A DNA stretch of 64,000 bases from Mixophyes australis. Its lineage: Eukaryota > Chordata > Amphibia > Anura > Limnodynastidae. Within the stretch, counting starts at the first letter, position 1. Every line of letters starts with the position of its first letter. Under the pieces are notes generated by a model. It ran no database searches and was not told the origin of the DNA. It was given only the letters and a program-made list of their open reading frames with translations. This document shows, one piece after another, positions 1 to 11,408 of this stretch. A program made the translations under genes and the position numbers. Location: positions 90,044,918-90,108,917 of the forward strand of contig JAVHZZ010000003.1 in assembly GCA_036250195.1 (NCBI GenBank), read 5' to 3'.

Positions 1-295
1 CAATTTTCATTTTTGCACATAAAATCATGTAAATTTCAACTTCTGTTTATTACCACATACGTATTTTGTTATTACATGCATATATACTAATTTAACATTT
101 AAAAAAAATGTTCTAATAGTTCAATGATTTCCTATTTGTGCCAACTCAACTTCTGTTTGATAAGGTCATGATCTCTTTAGACAGTACTAGGCTACCTTCC
201 AACCTGTTCACTTCTATTTCAAACACATCAGCAATGCTGTGCACACCACTATTTGAGGCACTCAACCCTCCCATCATGAGCAGAGCAATCTTGAT
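1..295. other. AT-rich sequence, nothing recognised
   Basis: No gene or clear repeat is visible here. Short open frames exist on both strands but overlap each other and show no recognisable domain. Confidence 0.5.
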
Positions 296-530
296 GCAGG
301 ACATACCTCCTGACTGTCCCTGCAGTTGGGACAAAACCTTGTAAAATCGGTACTATCTTACCAGTATCAGGGAAGTTGCCAAACAGTGGTTTGCTCTCTT
401 CCCTGTCTTTGCAGCTTTCAGTATCTGTTTATTCTCAATTGCTGCTTGGCTGGACCTTGGAATGGTGGGGTGTGTTTGGAATATAATTATCACCATTTTG
501 AAAATCGCGCAATAACTGAATACTTTGGGC
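296..530. repeat. Dispersed repeat, copy A
   Basis: This stretch resembles 60181-60365 in the same orientation. Both start with GCAGGACATACCTCC, continue with a 'tgtccctgcagt'-like segment, and end near 'gctgcttg.ctgga.cctggaat'. The match is imperfect, so this is an old dispersed family. I cannot assign it to a class from two copies. The open frames across it are not conserved between the copies. Confidence 0.55.
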
Positions 531-639
531 CATCCTCCCCCAACGTAAAATCAATGGCATCCAGGTTTAATAAATTAGGACTTCTTCCCACAGCCAGACT
601 AGATATTACATTGAAAGCATTCATGTTTATCAAATAGAC

Positions 640-1100
640 CTCCACACTCCAACCAGCACCAAAACTAAATGATTAGCTTTAAAATAAATTAACATTTAAA
701 AAATAGGCCTGTTTTTCCCCCTAGCTCTAATATCAAGTTGATAACATTCACAATTCTCATAATAATCCCTAATTTTAACAGAGAGGTCACATTGCATTAA
801 TAAATAGCCACTATAATATATTTAAAGGCCCCACCAAACTTACATTACATTAATAACCCCTGAATGTAATAAAAAATGCTCACATTACAGTAATGCATCC
901 ACTAGCTCCCAGATAACATTAATAACCCAATTAACCCTGACAAAGTATTAATAACCCCTCACCAGACCCCACATAACAGTAATACCCTCACCAGAACTTA
1001 TATAACATAAATACACTGCGTAAGATAATTACCCTGCATCAGTCCCATATAACTTAAACATCATAATAGTCCACGCATAACATTATATTAATTCCCCCAA
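640..1100. repeat. Degenerate minisatellite-like region
   Basis: Loose repetition of segments such as 'cattaataacccc' and 'tcaccaga.c..cataacagtaata' is visible. Read on the opposite strand, the composition and phrases resemble the G-rich degenerate array at 19385-20060, so the two may be copies of one family in inverse orientation. Units have drifted too far for a firm period by eye. Confidence 0.4.
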
Positions 1101-2304
1101 ACACACTTACCTGATCTTGAATGCTGTGGAGGCAGACTCCTAGGTGAGTCTGTTGTGCAATCTCTGCATCAGCCCCACATATGTAGTGTGGTGGGTTAGA
1201 TAGAAAATTTTGGGGGGAGTTGGAGGGAAAGAAGACAAGGGAACAAAAAGGTGAGAGGAGGGGAAATACAGATCACTAATCTGCAACACAATACATACCA
1301 TAATGTTGTTGGCCAATGGGGAAGGGCCAGTCACCAGGAAGCACAGCAAAGACAGGGCGAGCTCTGAAATATCCACAGGCTGTCTAGATTAGGGTCCTGG
1401 GTACATGACAAAAATTACTTAAGCGGCCACATGATGTTATGGGAGCCTACTGCTTAACAGGAAAACACCCATTAAATAAAACAAATCATCCCCTCAACAT
1501 CACCATTTTCACAATTGTCCCAAATTGTCCCAAATATTCAGCATTAAATGCACAATTATTTCAAATTTAATGGCATCACCATCGTAACAAATATGTTAAT
1601 AATAAACACTATATACACATAGTTATTTCAAATGAAATAATATTACTATATATGAGGGTAATAACAATATACCTAAACACTAAATTAATGCAGAATGGAA
1701 ATCAATCTAAACAAGCACCACTGAAACCCTCAGGATTGTATAACACAATAGATCCATTATAACCTTACACACAATACTAGTTCATAAAAAATATACCATT
1801 AAACAAATTACAATGATTGCAATAAAGACATAGAAAATAAAATACATGCTTACCTGCATTGCTTAAATCTCCATACAGACTTCAAATGCTGGGTCTGCTA
1901 CAGCACGCATTGCTCAAACAATTACTGCTCATCGATTTGTCCAAAGGTACCATTGGAACATATGCATAGGCTCTTGGGAATTGTAGTTGTGCTTCTGTTA
2001 TAACATTAAGTACAGAGACTTTAGCAGGACTACAGTTCCCAGAAATTCAGGAGTCTGGGCTAGCAGCAAGTAAATATCGCTAAAGATTTGATCATGTGAA
2101 AATTAAGTTTTGCCTCACTTTCAGATCTGAGTAGCACAAAAATGTCAAAACAATCCAAGGTACGTGTGGTAAATCGAGGTATTAATATCACCCTCACCAG
2201 CCTGTCCATCGTTTCTCACAAAATGTGGATTATAGCATGTACTTTTCATAGCCCTAGCTTTTGTTCCCCAACCCAACAGAGTACAAATGCAGTGTCTGAT
2301 TACA
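1101..2304. other. Non-coding, nothing recognised
   Basis: AT-rich sequence without a recognisable gene. Short frames on the minus strand around 1140-1376 have no domain features. Confidence 0.5.
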
Positions 2305-2872
2305 TGTGGGTAAGGGGAGATTGTAGCTCATTGTAAATATGTATATTGTGTTTGTATATACACAATTGTATTGCATAGCACTCAACACTGTTTAACAAGG
2401 AAAAGCCGAGGGGTTTGCCCAGGGAGGGGAAAGCACTATGGAAATATAAGTAGCCACTCCAGGGGAAGGGGGGGGGATATTTTTTCTGGGATTAGATTCT
2501 TGGAAGGTGCAGTGTAGCTGGTTTTGAGTTTTCATTCTCTACCAATGGACTCCAGCTGCAGCTAAGATGAGAACTCTGTGGATCTTTAAGTTAGGACATC
2601 CAGATGATTGTAGCTCCTTAAGCTAGTGGGGTAAGGGACAGATGATGCAGTAAACCTGCCTGGTATTTATTTAATGTGTGCACATAATAATCTAGTTAAT
2701 TGTTTTTATTACAATAAATGTATTGCTTTACTTTTCTAACTGCATTTGCCTGAGTGACTAATCAGAACCTTAGAAGGTACTGGGCAGTCTTCCCTGGCCT
2801 AGGCAGGCACCCGTGGGTGGCCATCCAAAGTGAAGTGGGTAAAATTGGCCAAGAAAAGCAGGTATCTTCACA
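2305..2872 (+). mobile_element. Probable solo LTR
   Basis: The stretch has the layout of a retroelement LTR on the plus strand. It starts TGTGGG and ends TTCACA. A TATA-like AAATATAAG lies near 2441 and an AATAAA poly(A) signal at 2713-2718. The flanks TTACA (2300-2304) and GTACA (2873-2877) match at four of five bases, as expected for an aged 5-bp target duplication. No coding interior is attached, so it would be a solo LTR. The superfamily is not determined, and the exact ends are inferred from TG..CA and the near-duplication. Confidence 0.45.
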
Positions 2873-4749
2873 GTACAACTCAGATTCGTCAGATGAACAA
2901 TAACTCCAACCGATTATCTCTAATAGGCATGTGATATATTTTGATACCTGCGTGATTTATTTATTTATATTCCATGCACTGTAATCTGCCTGATGCCCCT
3001 GGAGGTTGTAAATTATTTGGGAGATTTGCAGCAAATCTGGACCAATAGTGAATTGTGAATCACTGAAATTCACCCGAATCGATTAGTGTTAATAAATTTA
3101 CTAATTGATGCTAACCATGCCTTAATCCAACTTTGCAGTTACACAATACTCTGTAATGTCTCCTATATTACTTTATCAGCAGACTGTAGTTAGATAAGCC
3201 ATGGCACACTGATTTTGTTTAAGTTATTAACTAAAACCTTCAACTGCAGCAATCGCAGTAAAACCTGTAATAATTCTGTTACTTTATCCATGATACTTAA
3301 TAAGCGGAGATTGTTTGGAATAAAATAGTTCTTTAGAAGAAGCTGTTACAGCATTCAAGTTCCAGGTCAATACAAACCTTTCTTGTATATTCCAGTCTTC
3401 CCAAGTCAATGAATTTTATTTAAACAAATTGCCTTAGATCACCTCCCACATTCCAGTGTTGGAGCCCATAAGTCTGTTAAATACTTAATTACATTTGTGT
3501 CTTGCTCAAATGGTATGACCATATATGCTGTTCCTGTATCAGTCTTAAAAAAAAATGTAATTAAATGCAATACGAGCAGTACAGCAAAGAAGATATATTT
3601 ATTATGTTGTACATAACATGAATCTGTAAGATAGAAGTCACTGCGCATGTGTGGTAGGTAGAAGAGATATTCTAAGTATGCCCAGCCTAGTGCAACACAC
3701 AACACAGTAAAAGAGTAAATATTTAGCATGACAAAAATATTATGCATATAAACATAAAATATAAAGTTATTTGCTCAGAATAACAGTCCCATGCCCACAA
3801 TACACAGCTCCATGACAGCAGAGTCCAATAATAATATACCACGTTATATGCTCAACATTATATAATATGCCAAGTAATCAGCTCAACTAAATCTAATAAG
3901 GCAAGCAACATACACACAATAAAAAATAAAAGACAAGATGTATTATATCAAGTTAGATGCCCAACAAGATATCCTGTGCTTTGCCCAGAAAGATGCCTTG
4001 GATGTAGCAAACAAGATGCTCCATTATATCCCCAGCTGTCAATTCTCACCTGACAGTGTGTTTCCTCTCTTTCCATATCTCTATTAGGCCCTGTCAATGA
4101 AATGCAGGCAAGCTGTTTAAGACAGAAGTTTGTACTTTAGTGTTCAGCATCCCCTAGTCTAGTGGGTACAGTAGATCAGATCCCTTTCTGGGAGCTAAGT
4201 TTAAGCAGTACCACCAGTGTATAGTGGCAAGTGTAAAGCAGACCAGTTAATTCGGTGGGTCGCTTACAGCAGACCCTCCAAATCTGGCGGCTTATGTAGA
4301 GCAGGCCCCTCATTATGTACTCAGTAAGTGAGCAGGAAATGGTGACTTTTCTCATTGCTAGTTGAAAGGAATCACTGGGAATTATCTGTTTACTAGATGT
4401 TGTTAGCTGCTCTGATGACTTCTGTCTCATACTGACATAAGAATATTGTTATTATTGGTTACTGAATCAAGATATATATTTCAAGTTACAGTAGGCTTTA
4501 AGACAAAAGACTTTGTGCCAAACTATATTATTGCCAGTGTGTGTATGCATATGTTTTCTTTCTAAATTAGATACAATTATACTCAAAGGAGTTTGTTAAC
4601 ATGCCTAAAGCTAAACTGTTGCCAAAAGAATCTTCTAAATATTTCATTATTTCCAAAGTAAAAATAATTTAGCAATGTCTAACAAATGATATAATTTTGT
4701 GTAAAATGAAATTTGGTTGAACATCACATAATCTAAATTCTTTTCTCCA
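2873..4749. other. Non-coding, nothing recognised
   Basis: AT-rich unique-looking sequence. Minus-strand frames at 3439-3747 and 4176-4430 have no recognisable domain or splice-site support. Confidence 0.5.
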
Positions 4750-4865
4750 AAATCAGTTAGCTTTTTCTGGAGTTCAAGAGTGGAAGTGTTGCCCATAGCA
4801 ACCATCAAATTTATCTAGTACATTCTAGAAATGATAGCTAGAATCTGAAGATTTGATAAATCTAC
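4750..4865. repeat. Degraded MITE copy
   Basis: The phrase 'gttgcccatagcaacc' followed by 'atgatagctagaatctga' matches the interior of the better-preserved palindromic element at 56303-56486. This is a decayed copy lacking intact ends. Confidence 0.5.
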
Positions 4866-4924
4866 ACTTAAGCCCTTCTGAGTCATCTTTAGCTATTACA
4901 TGACTTTTTAGATTTATATATGTG

Positions 4925-5300
4925 GCCTGATTCATTAAGGCATGCAAACGGCGATGTTGTGCGAATAATCCACACACAATTACTCTGTGTGTGCCCAAAA
5001 CCACATCATACCCCACAGAATGCAGCAATGTTCAATTCATCTTCAAGCACAAAGGACACTTACTACAGCCTACAATTATAGGGAGAGAATGGAGCGTGGA
5101 AGGGAAGTAAGTCCGTAGTCAATGTACAGTAAGGGCAATGTACAATAAGTCAATGTACAGTAAGGGCACGCCAAGTTCGAGCAAACACAGCAGCGTCCGA
5201 TTCAAGATCTGGGTATCACTCAGGTACTTGTTTTTCAGCTGTATCTTGCTCCAGCTACAGTTCTAGTCTAAGCGCCAATTACTAGTTATGCCAGCTGACT
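4925..5300. repeat. Dispersed repeat with short internal repeats
   Basis: It opens with 'ggcctgattcattaaggca', close to the terminal sequence of the MITE at 34861-35064. It then contains a locally repeated motif 'tcaatgtacagtaagggca' at about 5118-5168. It is probably a diverged non-autonomous transposon, but the second end was not found. Confidence 0.4.
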
Positions 5301-5532
5301 ATGCATGCTATAACATATGTCTGCAATCAGGAGAAACTGTAAAAAAATAATTTTATGCATAATAGACATTCATAACATCATAATAGATGAATGTCATGGA
5401 AAAATAGAATAAAAAAAATAAACACATTATTTTTTAATGTTCTATCATTAATCCCTATGTTAACAGCAGGAGCAATGGAGGGTCAGGGGGGGGTTTCAAA
5501 TTACCCGGGCCTGGACCACTAGAGCTCTATAG

Positions 5533-5539
5533 TTATCTA

Positions 5540-5576
<37 letters not shown>

Positions 5577-5577
5577 G
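5533..5577. repeat. (TATC)n microsatellite
   Basis: About eleven tandem tetranucleotide units, slightly impure at both ends. Confidence 0.95.
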
Positions 5578-5622
5578 TATATTTTGAAAAAAGTTTTTTA
5601 CTTTTGCTCGCGGGTGCAGCAA

Positions 5623-5655
5623 GTGTGTGTGTGTGTGTGTGTGGGGGGGGGGGGG
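5623..5655. repeat. (GT)n followed by G run
   Basis: Roughly ten GT dinucleotides pass straight into a run of about 14 G, a composite simple repeat. Confidence 0.95.
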
Positions 5656-5869
5656 AAAGGCTGTGTGCAGATGCAGAGCTGGACCAGGTACCAGAAGGAA
5701 GCATGGGCAGATCTAGAGGGGGCAGTTGCCTACCCTAGGAGTGAAGGCAGTATGGCAACTGAGTCCTCATCTCATTATCAGAGCAGCGGTCACTTGGCAC
5801 AGTGCAGACGGGCTGCTGGAAATCTTCCTGTGCTTTGCTGTGCAGTGTAGAAATAGTTAAGAAGATGTG

Positions 5870-6225
5870 ATGGGGAGGGGGCACGTGTGACTATAGCTGC
5901 TGGGCAGAGAGGGGGCATATGTTACTAGAGCTGCTGGGCAGAGAGGGGGCACGTGTGACTATAGTTGCTGGGCAGAGAGGGGGCATATGTTACTAGAGCT
6001 GCTGGGCAGAGAGGGGGCACGTGTGACTATAGCTGCTGGGCAGAGAGGGGGCATATGTTACTAGAGCTGCTGGGCAGAGAGGGGGCACATGTGACTATAG
6101 CTGCTGGGCAGAGAGGGGGCACGTGTGACTATAGCTGCTGGGCAGAGAGGGGGCATATGTTACTAGAGCTGCTGGGCAGAGAGGGGGCATGTGTGACTAC
6201 AGTTGCTGGGCAGAGAGGGGGTATG
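5870..6225. repeat. 34-bp minisatellite, block 1
   Basis: About ten tandem units of 34 bp. Two variants mostly alternate: one reads 'cacgtgtgactatagctgct' and the other 'catatgttactagagctgct', both inside the frame 'gagaggggg ... gggca'. The alternation gives a 68-bp higher-order period. Open frames across it exist only because the unit lacks stops in some phases. Confidence 0.9.
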
Positions 6226-6239
6226 TGGAGGGGTTGTCA

Positions 6240-7250
6240 GCAAGGGGTGAGAGAGACATAGGAACAGCAGAGATAGACCTGGGACCAGCAGAGATAATGT
6301 GTAAGCTGGGGACCATAGAGATGTATATCCCAGGGACCCCCGGCATTGCCCAGGAGCAGGTGTGTGGCGGCTGCGGCCTAGAGACAATCACTACTGCCCC
6401 CTAAGCATGAGTGGGGAAACCTATAAGAGGAAGGGCCCCAAAAGAGAAATGGAAATTGCTGCATGCAGTAGTGTGGCTGCATATACAGAGGGGAGGAGTC
6501 CCTAATTCCAGAGAGGGGGAGAACTCCATATCACTAGAGAGAACCCCATGAGAGAGGGGGACATTTTGCATGGAAGAGACCCTGGAGTGAGGGTTGCTGC
6601 AAGAGGCATGCTAGCCGAAGTGTCAGTGCTCTAGGGGCTGAGAGTACACAGAGGAATGTGTCAGAGCCCAAAGGAGAATTCATCCCTGCAAAGGAGGGGT
6701 GAGCTGCAGGTGAGAGTTACACAACATGTGTCAGAACTGCATTGAGAAGCTACCTGCCTGTTAGCATCCATGTGAATGCCCCTGCAGATGAGGGGTGAAC
6801 AGCAGTGAAGTACTGGAGTGTAAGAGTCATGTGAACTAAGTTATATAACATCTTAGATGACATTAAGAACTGTGCATGAGGAGTAATGAGATATATTTGC
6901 AACCATATTCGTATTGCTCATTAAGAACTGTGCTGGAGAGAGTGAGGAGCTGTATATATATTTCTTTATTGCTGCAACCATTATGATTATCGTGCTGGAG
7001 GAGGAGGAGTGTAAATAAAGAGTTCAGTTTGTCATAGAGATGGTCTGGCGCCAAAATTATTCTAACGTTTATTGCACTGCACCACAAAGTGACATCACCT
7101 GTGTCCCACTACTTACAAAGAAACACCTGCATGTGAAGGAACCCCCTGGTCATTTACACCCATGCCCATCAGCTAGCCTGGGCTGGAGAAGTAGGTGCAC
7201 TGTGTAATTTCATACACCACACCACACACAGTAACAGGGGGTTACAAAAG
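6240..7250 (+). repeat. LTR-like insert between minisatellite blocks
   Basis: Unique-looking sequence separates two blocks of the same minisatellite. It holds an AATAAA signal (7014-7019) and ends near 'gggggttaca', directly against a partial minisatellite unit at 7251. This suggests an LTR or similar insert within the array. No matching target duplication was found, and the left boundary is not resolved. Confidence 0.3.
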
Positions 7251-7257
7251 CATGTAG

Positions 7258-7443
7258 ACAAAGAGGGGGCATGTGTGATTAAAGCATGTGGGCAGAGAGG
7301 TGCATGTGTGATCAAAGCAAGTGGGCAGAGGGGGGCAAATGTGATTAAAACATGTGGCCAGAGGGAGGCACGTGTGATTAAAGCATGTGGCAGAGGGGAT
7401 ATGTGTGAGCAAAGCTGCTGGGCAGAGGGGGCAGGTGTGAGTA
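7258..7443. repeat. 34-bp minisatellite, block 2 (diverged)
   Basis: Five to six units with the same frame as block 1 ('gagaggggg.catgtgtga') but a different middle ('ttaaagcatgtgggca'). It is more diverged than block 1, with small length changes. Confidence 0.8.
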
Positions 7444-7661
7444 ATGCATTTTTTATGTAGGAATGTGGCCAAGTGCTTTTCACCTGCTAGACATGCCCCC
7501 AATGATGCACAACCACGCCCCAATGGTATGGACACACACCCTTTTACGGCGCACCGCCGCACAGCAGTGCTGCATGAGTATACGTGCTAATCACCTATAG
7601 AGGGCCCCATGAAGTTGCTGTACCGGGGCCCAAAATTCCTCTTGGCGGCCCTGGTTAACAG

Positions 7662-10162
7662 GTGACATATATTGTAAAAAAAATAAAAATTCTGTTGTGA
7701 GTTTATATTTCACATAGGTATTGGATGTACCCTGCAGTGCCTTGTCTAGTAGAACAGTACAGACCTATACCCGTATTCATTATCACGTGCATCTTCAGAT
7801 CCGCTCTTTGTTGAATTCGGGCGTACGTATAACCGATTTAAGTGCATTTTTAAAAAAAATGCACATTATGGTCAGTATGCATCCCTTAATGAATCACGTC
7901 ATGGAATTAATCTTTGCACGTTTTTATCCTGTTATGCAGTGAAGATGGTGTATTTAAAAGCAAATTGAGTTGCATTTGTGATTGAGCACAGGAATTAATG
8001 CTTACTTGCCTAATCTCCCAGAGTGTCCAGGAGTCTCCCGAATTTTGTGTAGTTCTTCGGCCCCCTGTGAGAGCAGACCTTTTTCCCAGATCCCACCAAC
8101 ACTCTAGTGACGGATGCCTCATTGATGTAATTCCACTGGAGGGAAAATTTTTAAAGTGGGCAAGTATAAATTAGTAGTATAATAAATGGCAAACTGTGGT
8201 GGTCAGTAGGCATGCAATAGGCTGCAGTCATGGTGTTGAATTGGAGTCATTCTCTTTTTGTGTGAGAGACCTCATAGCTTCATATTTTACAAATAATTCT
8301 CTGTTGTAAGCTGGCAGTATTTTCTCTGTATGCAAGAAAAAAATTGCCTTTGCATTCCATCATGGTTTGTCCAGGTGCAGATTTGCACCCTTTAGCAGGG
8401 TGCGTTCTTAACTCTAATAGGTCTATTTAACAAGTGGTGATGACCAAAAATGCTTGCGTAAACACTGGCAAAAAGCTTTTCACCACTTTTCCTTATTTAT
8501 CAAAGGGTTCATGCTGGAGAAATCACATATTTCTCAGGAATTATCCTAATTACTGTCACTTACCGCTGTCCCCATAGCCTTCTATGGCTTTGTGAAGGAA
8601 GAGGTCTTGACAGGGGCACACAGAGGTACTGCATTATGTATTGCTGCGTTTTGCAGCGATACCTAATGAATGGTAAAGACAAAACTAGTCACTTATTATT
8701 TCAGTAATCATACAGACAAACGATTGCATGTCACTGCTACTGCGGTCACATGCACTTGCCTCATAGCATCACTGCTTGTTGTATTAATATCACTGTTCCA
8801 TAACATTCCCATAGATACTCATTTTTGGAATAGGATATGCGTAGGAATTTCTAATGACAAGGCTTCCATTCATTAAAGAGGTCTTAGGAAAATAAGAATT
8901 GCTCTCCCATTGAATTTGCTATTTACTCAAAAACAATCAATACCAAGGCTATACTAACTTAGACATGAGATATATTTCAGCTGTATCAATATTTATTTAC
9001 TGAGTCTTTGTCCAGATTCAACATTACCTTGGGATGCTAAACATTCTTTATTGCCTCTCACTAATCTAGATTCAACATTGCATTTGGTTAGTACATAATT
9101 CTCATTATCTGTGTCTGTTCTAAATTCACTAGTTCTTATCCTAAAATCAACATTGTAACAATGACCATTGTCCTTGTATGACCTGTGTACCTGAAATTGA
9201 TGTTGGCAATAATATAATTTATGACCCTATCCCAGTTAATAAATTGTACTGCTCTGACCATTGGAAGGTACATTATCCCAGTGACACTCTTGAGCTAGGC
9301 TAGCTGTGGAGGCTTGTATTGGTGATATATTTAAATTCTGTTAATTTTTCACATTTTTCCTGCATCTGATTATTGTTAGACAGTTTGTTTTGCTTTAAGT
9401 ATGCGATTCCCTCACATCCTAATAAATAGTTTTTGTACTTTGGAACCACAGCGATTGATGAAGAGTATATAAATAATCTATTAGTTTATATATGAACATA
9501 ACATATAACAGATTCAGCCACATATGAATGAGTACACTGGCTTTGCACAAAATCTTCCTTCCCCCCACTGAAAACATGTGACTTGTAAATACTTGTAGGA
9601 CAGGTCTTCATTTGGTCAGTAATTAGCATATGAAAGACTGTGGCATGTTTCCTGTGGAAGGTAATCTCCATCCACAAGAGGGGGTTTACACATTTACACA
9701 AGGAAGAAGTGTCTCTTGATGCTTTGTCCCCAGACTGATCAGACAAGCGACCTTTGCTTCTAGGTGGACACGCAGGGAAGTGAGTTACCTCATGGCCTCC
9801 ATAGGCCCTGACTAGTAGGAATGATGGAGTTTTTGAATAGAATGAATGAAAGATGAGTGAGACTGGAAACATAAATGTTGAATGTAAGATGGTCGAATCT
9901 GGATGCATATGTGATAGAGTAAATGAGAATGAATGATCATTTGGCGTTAGTAATACGGAAGTTTATTTGAAGGTACAGTTGGTAAATGTGATCGGAATTG
10001 CCTGAGTTTAGTGCAAGTGCTATTGTGAATTTGTTTTGTTTTTAAAAGTTAGACCTCGCTTTCGTATGGACAGTGTTAACTGCATGCCTTGTAATAATGT
10101 TGCAATGCTGTGTAGATATAACATAGGTAAAGGTATGGTGTTACTCTGATTTGTATGTGATT
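7662..10162. other. Non-coding with scattered old repeats
   Basis: No gene seen. About 7985-8130 holds a dispersed repeat ('gtccaggagtctcccgaat'), distantly related to a piece near 12770-12800. About 8405-8670 ('ggtctatttaacaagtggtg') resembles a non-autonomous transposon and shares phrases with 51430-51945. The minus-strand frame at 9486-9908 shows no domain and is probably chance. Confidence 0.4.
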
Positions 10163-10381
10163 GTGTAGTCCAGTGGTTCCCAAACTTTCTCAGCTCGAGG
10201 CACCCTTAGGGTCACCATAATTTTTCCAAGGCACCCCTAAGCAAAAATAATTACCGGGTAGTCCCGTTTTTTAAGTAGTTGGGTCAAAATGACGTAAGAT
10301 GTATTTAGACCCCTTCACCATCACATTGTGCCCCTTTATCATATCACTATGTGTCCCCCTCTTCGCCATCTCACACCCTGT

Positions 10382-11165
10382 GTCCCCCTCTTCGCCATCT
10401 CACTCTGACCCCCCTTCAGCATCTCTCTCGGTCCCCCTCCTTCAGCGTCTCTCTCTATCCCCCTCCTTTAGTGTCTCTCTGCCCTCCTCCTTCAGCGTCT
10501 CTCTGTCCCTCTCCTTCAGCGTCTCTGTCCCCCTCCTTCAGCGTCTCTCTCTGCCCTCCTCCTTCAGTGTCTCTCTGTCCCCCTCTTTCAGTGTCTCTCT
10601 GCCCTCCTCCTTCAGTGTCTCTCTGCCCTCCTCCGTCAGTGTCTCTCTCTGTCCCCCTCCTTCAGTGTCTCTCTCTATCCCCCTCCTTCAGTGTCTCTGT
10701 CCCCCTCCTTCAGCGTCTCTCTCTGCCCTCCTCCTTCAGTGTCTCTCTGTCCCCCTCCTTCAGCGTCTCTCTGCCCTCCTCCTTCAGTGTCTCTCTGCCC
10801 TCCTCCTTCAGTGTCTCTCTGTCCTCCTCCTTCAGTGTCTCTCTCTGTCCCCCTCCTTCAGTGTCTCTCTCTGTCCCCCTCCTTCAGTGTGTCTCTATCC
10901 CCCTCCTTCAGCCTGTCTCTCTGTCCCCCTCCTTCAGCCTGTCGCTCTGTCCCCCTCCTTCAGACTGTCGCTCTGTGCCCCATTCAGCCTCTGTGTCCCC
11001 CTTCAGTGTCTCTCTGTCCCCCTTCAGCGTCTATCTGTCCCCTTCAGCGTCTATCTGTCCCCTTCAGCGTCTCTCTGCCCCTTCAGTGTCTCTCTGCCCC
11101 CTTCAGTGTCTATCTGTCCCCTTCAGCGTCTATCTGTCCCCTTCAGCGTGTCTCTCAGTGCCCCC
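10382..11165. repeat. Pyrimidine-rich minisatellite, about 24-26 bp units
   Basis: Tandem variants of 'ccccctccttcagtgtctctctgt'. Unit length shortens towards the right, where copies read 'ccccttcagcgtctatctgt' (about 20 bp). Long serine/proline/leucine-rich frames run through it in all three forward phases, which marks them as artefacts of a stop-free repeat. Confidence 0.9.
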
Positions 11166-11203
11166 CTTCACTTACCTTCTTCCCTGACGTCTTCTCTGCT
11201 GCT

Positions 11204-11250
11204 CACTGAGACTGCCGGACATGATGAGGTCACGCCCCCGGCAGTCAGTG
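11204..11250. repeat. Imperfect palindrome, TGAGGTCA-centred
   Basis: A 47-nt inverted repeat with outer arms CACTGA(G)ACTGCC and the complement GGCAGTCAGTG, centred on TGATGAGGTCA. Equivalent palindromes follow the arrays at 40545-40587 and 61782-61829. Confidence 0.75.
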
Positions 11251-11408
11251 AGGAGGAGGATCCGGCGCTGGATGATGGGTAAGTTGGGGTTTTTTTAATT
11301 TGTTTTTTCTATTTTGTTTTTTTTTCTAGGCGATCGCGGCACCCCTGTGACAGCGCCGCGGCACCCCAGGGAGCCTCGGTGCACAGTTTGGGAAATGCCA
11401 GTGTAGTC

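Larger units (their letters stand above)
5467..7653. mobile_element. hAT-like non-autonomous element carrying minisatellites
   Basis: An exact 8-bp duplication GTTAACAG flanks the element at 5459-5466 and 7654-7661. The left end begins CAGGAGC, and the reverse complement of the right end begins CAGGGCCGCC, consistent with diverged CAGGG-type terminal inverted repeats of hAT elements. No transposase is encoded. Inside are a (TATC)n and a (GT)n tract, two blocks of a 34-bp minisatellite (5870-6225 and 7258-7443), and between them about 1 kb with an AATAAA at 7014-7019 that could be part of an inserted LTR. The 8-bp duplication is strong; the left inverted repeat is poor. Confidence 0.6.
10171..11400. 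mobile_element. hAT-like non-autonomous element with pyrimidine-rich array
   Basis: An exact 8-bp duplication GTGTAGTC flanks the element at 10163-10170 and 11401-11408. The left end reads CAGTGGTTCCCAAACTTT. The right end contains the complementary CAGTTTGGGAAATGCC, and further 'ggcaccc' segments near both ends match in inverse orientation. No transposase is present. The interior holds a pyrimidine-rich tandem array (10382-11165) and then a palindrome (11204-11250). The same architecture and matching ends recur at 39825-40715. Confidence 0.75.

Noticed and set aside
5965..6261. Repetitive 98-codon frame and antisense frames
   Set aside because: Derived from the 34-bp minisatellite.
9486..9908. 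140-codon minus-strand frame
   Set aside because: No recognisable domain, mixed composition and no splice-site or conservation evidence; likely chance.
10382..11165. CRISPR-like repetition
   Set aside because: Units are contiguous without unique spacers and the genome is eukaryotic; this is a minisatellite.
10299..11282. Long Ser/Pro/Leu-rich open frames (327, 278 and 172 codons)
   Set aside because: They occupy overlapping forward frames across a tandem pyrimidine-rich array with no stops. The peptide simply mirrors the repeat, and all lie inside a hAT-like element.
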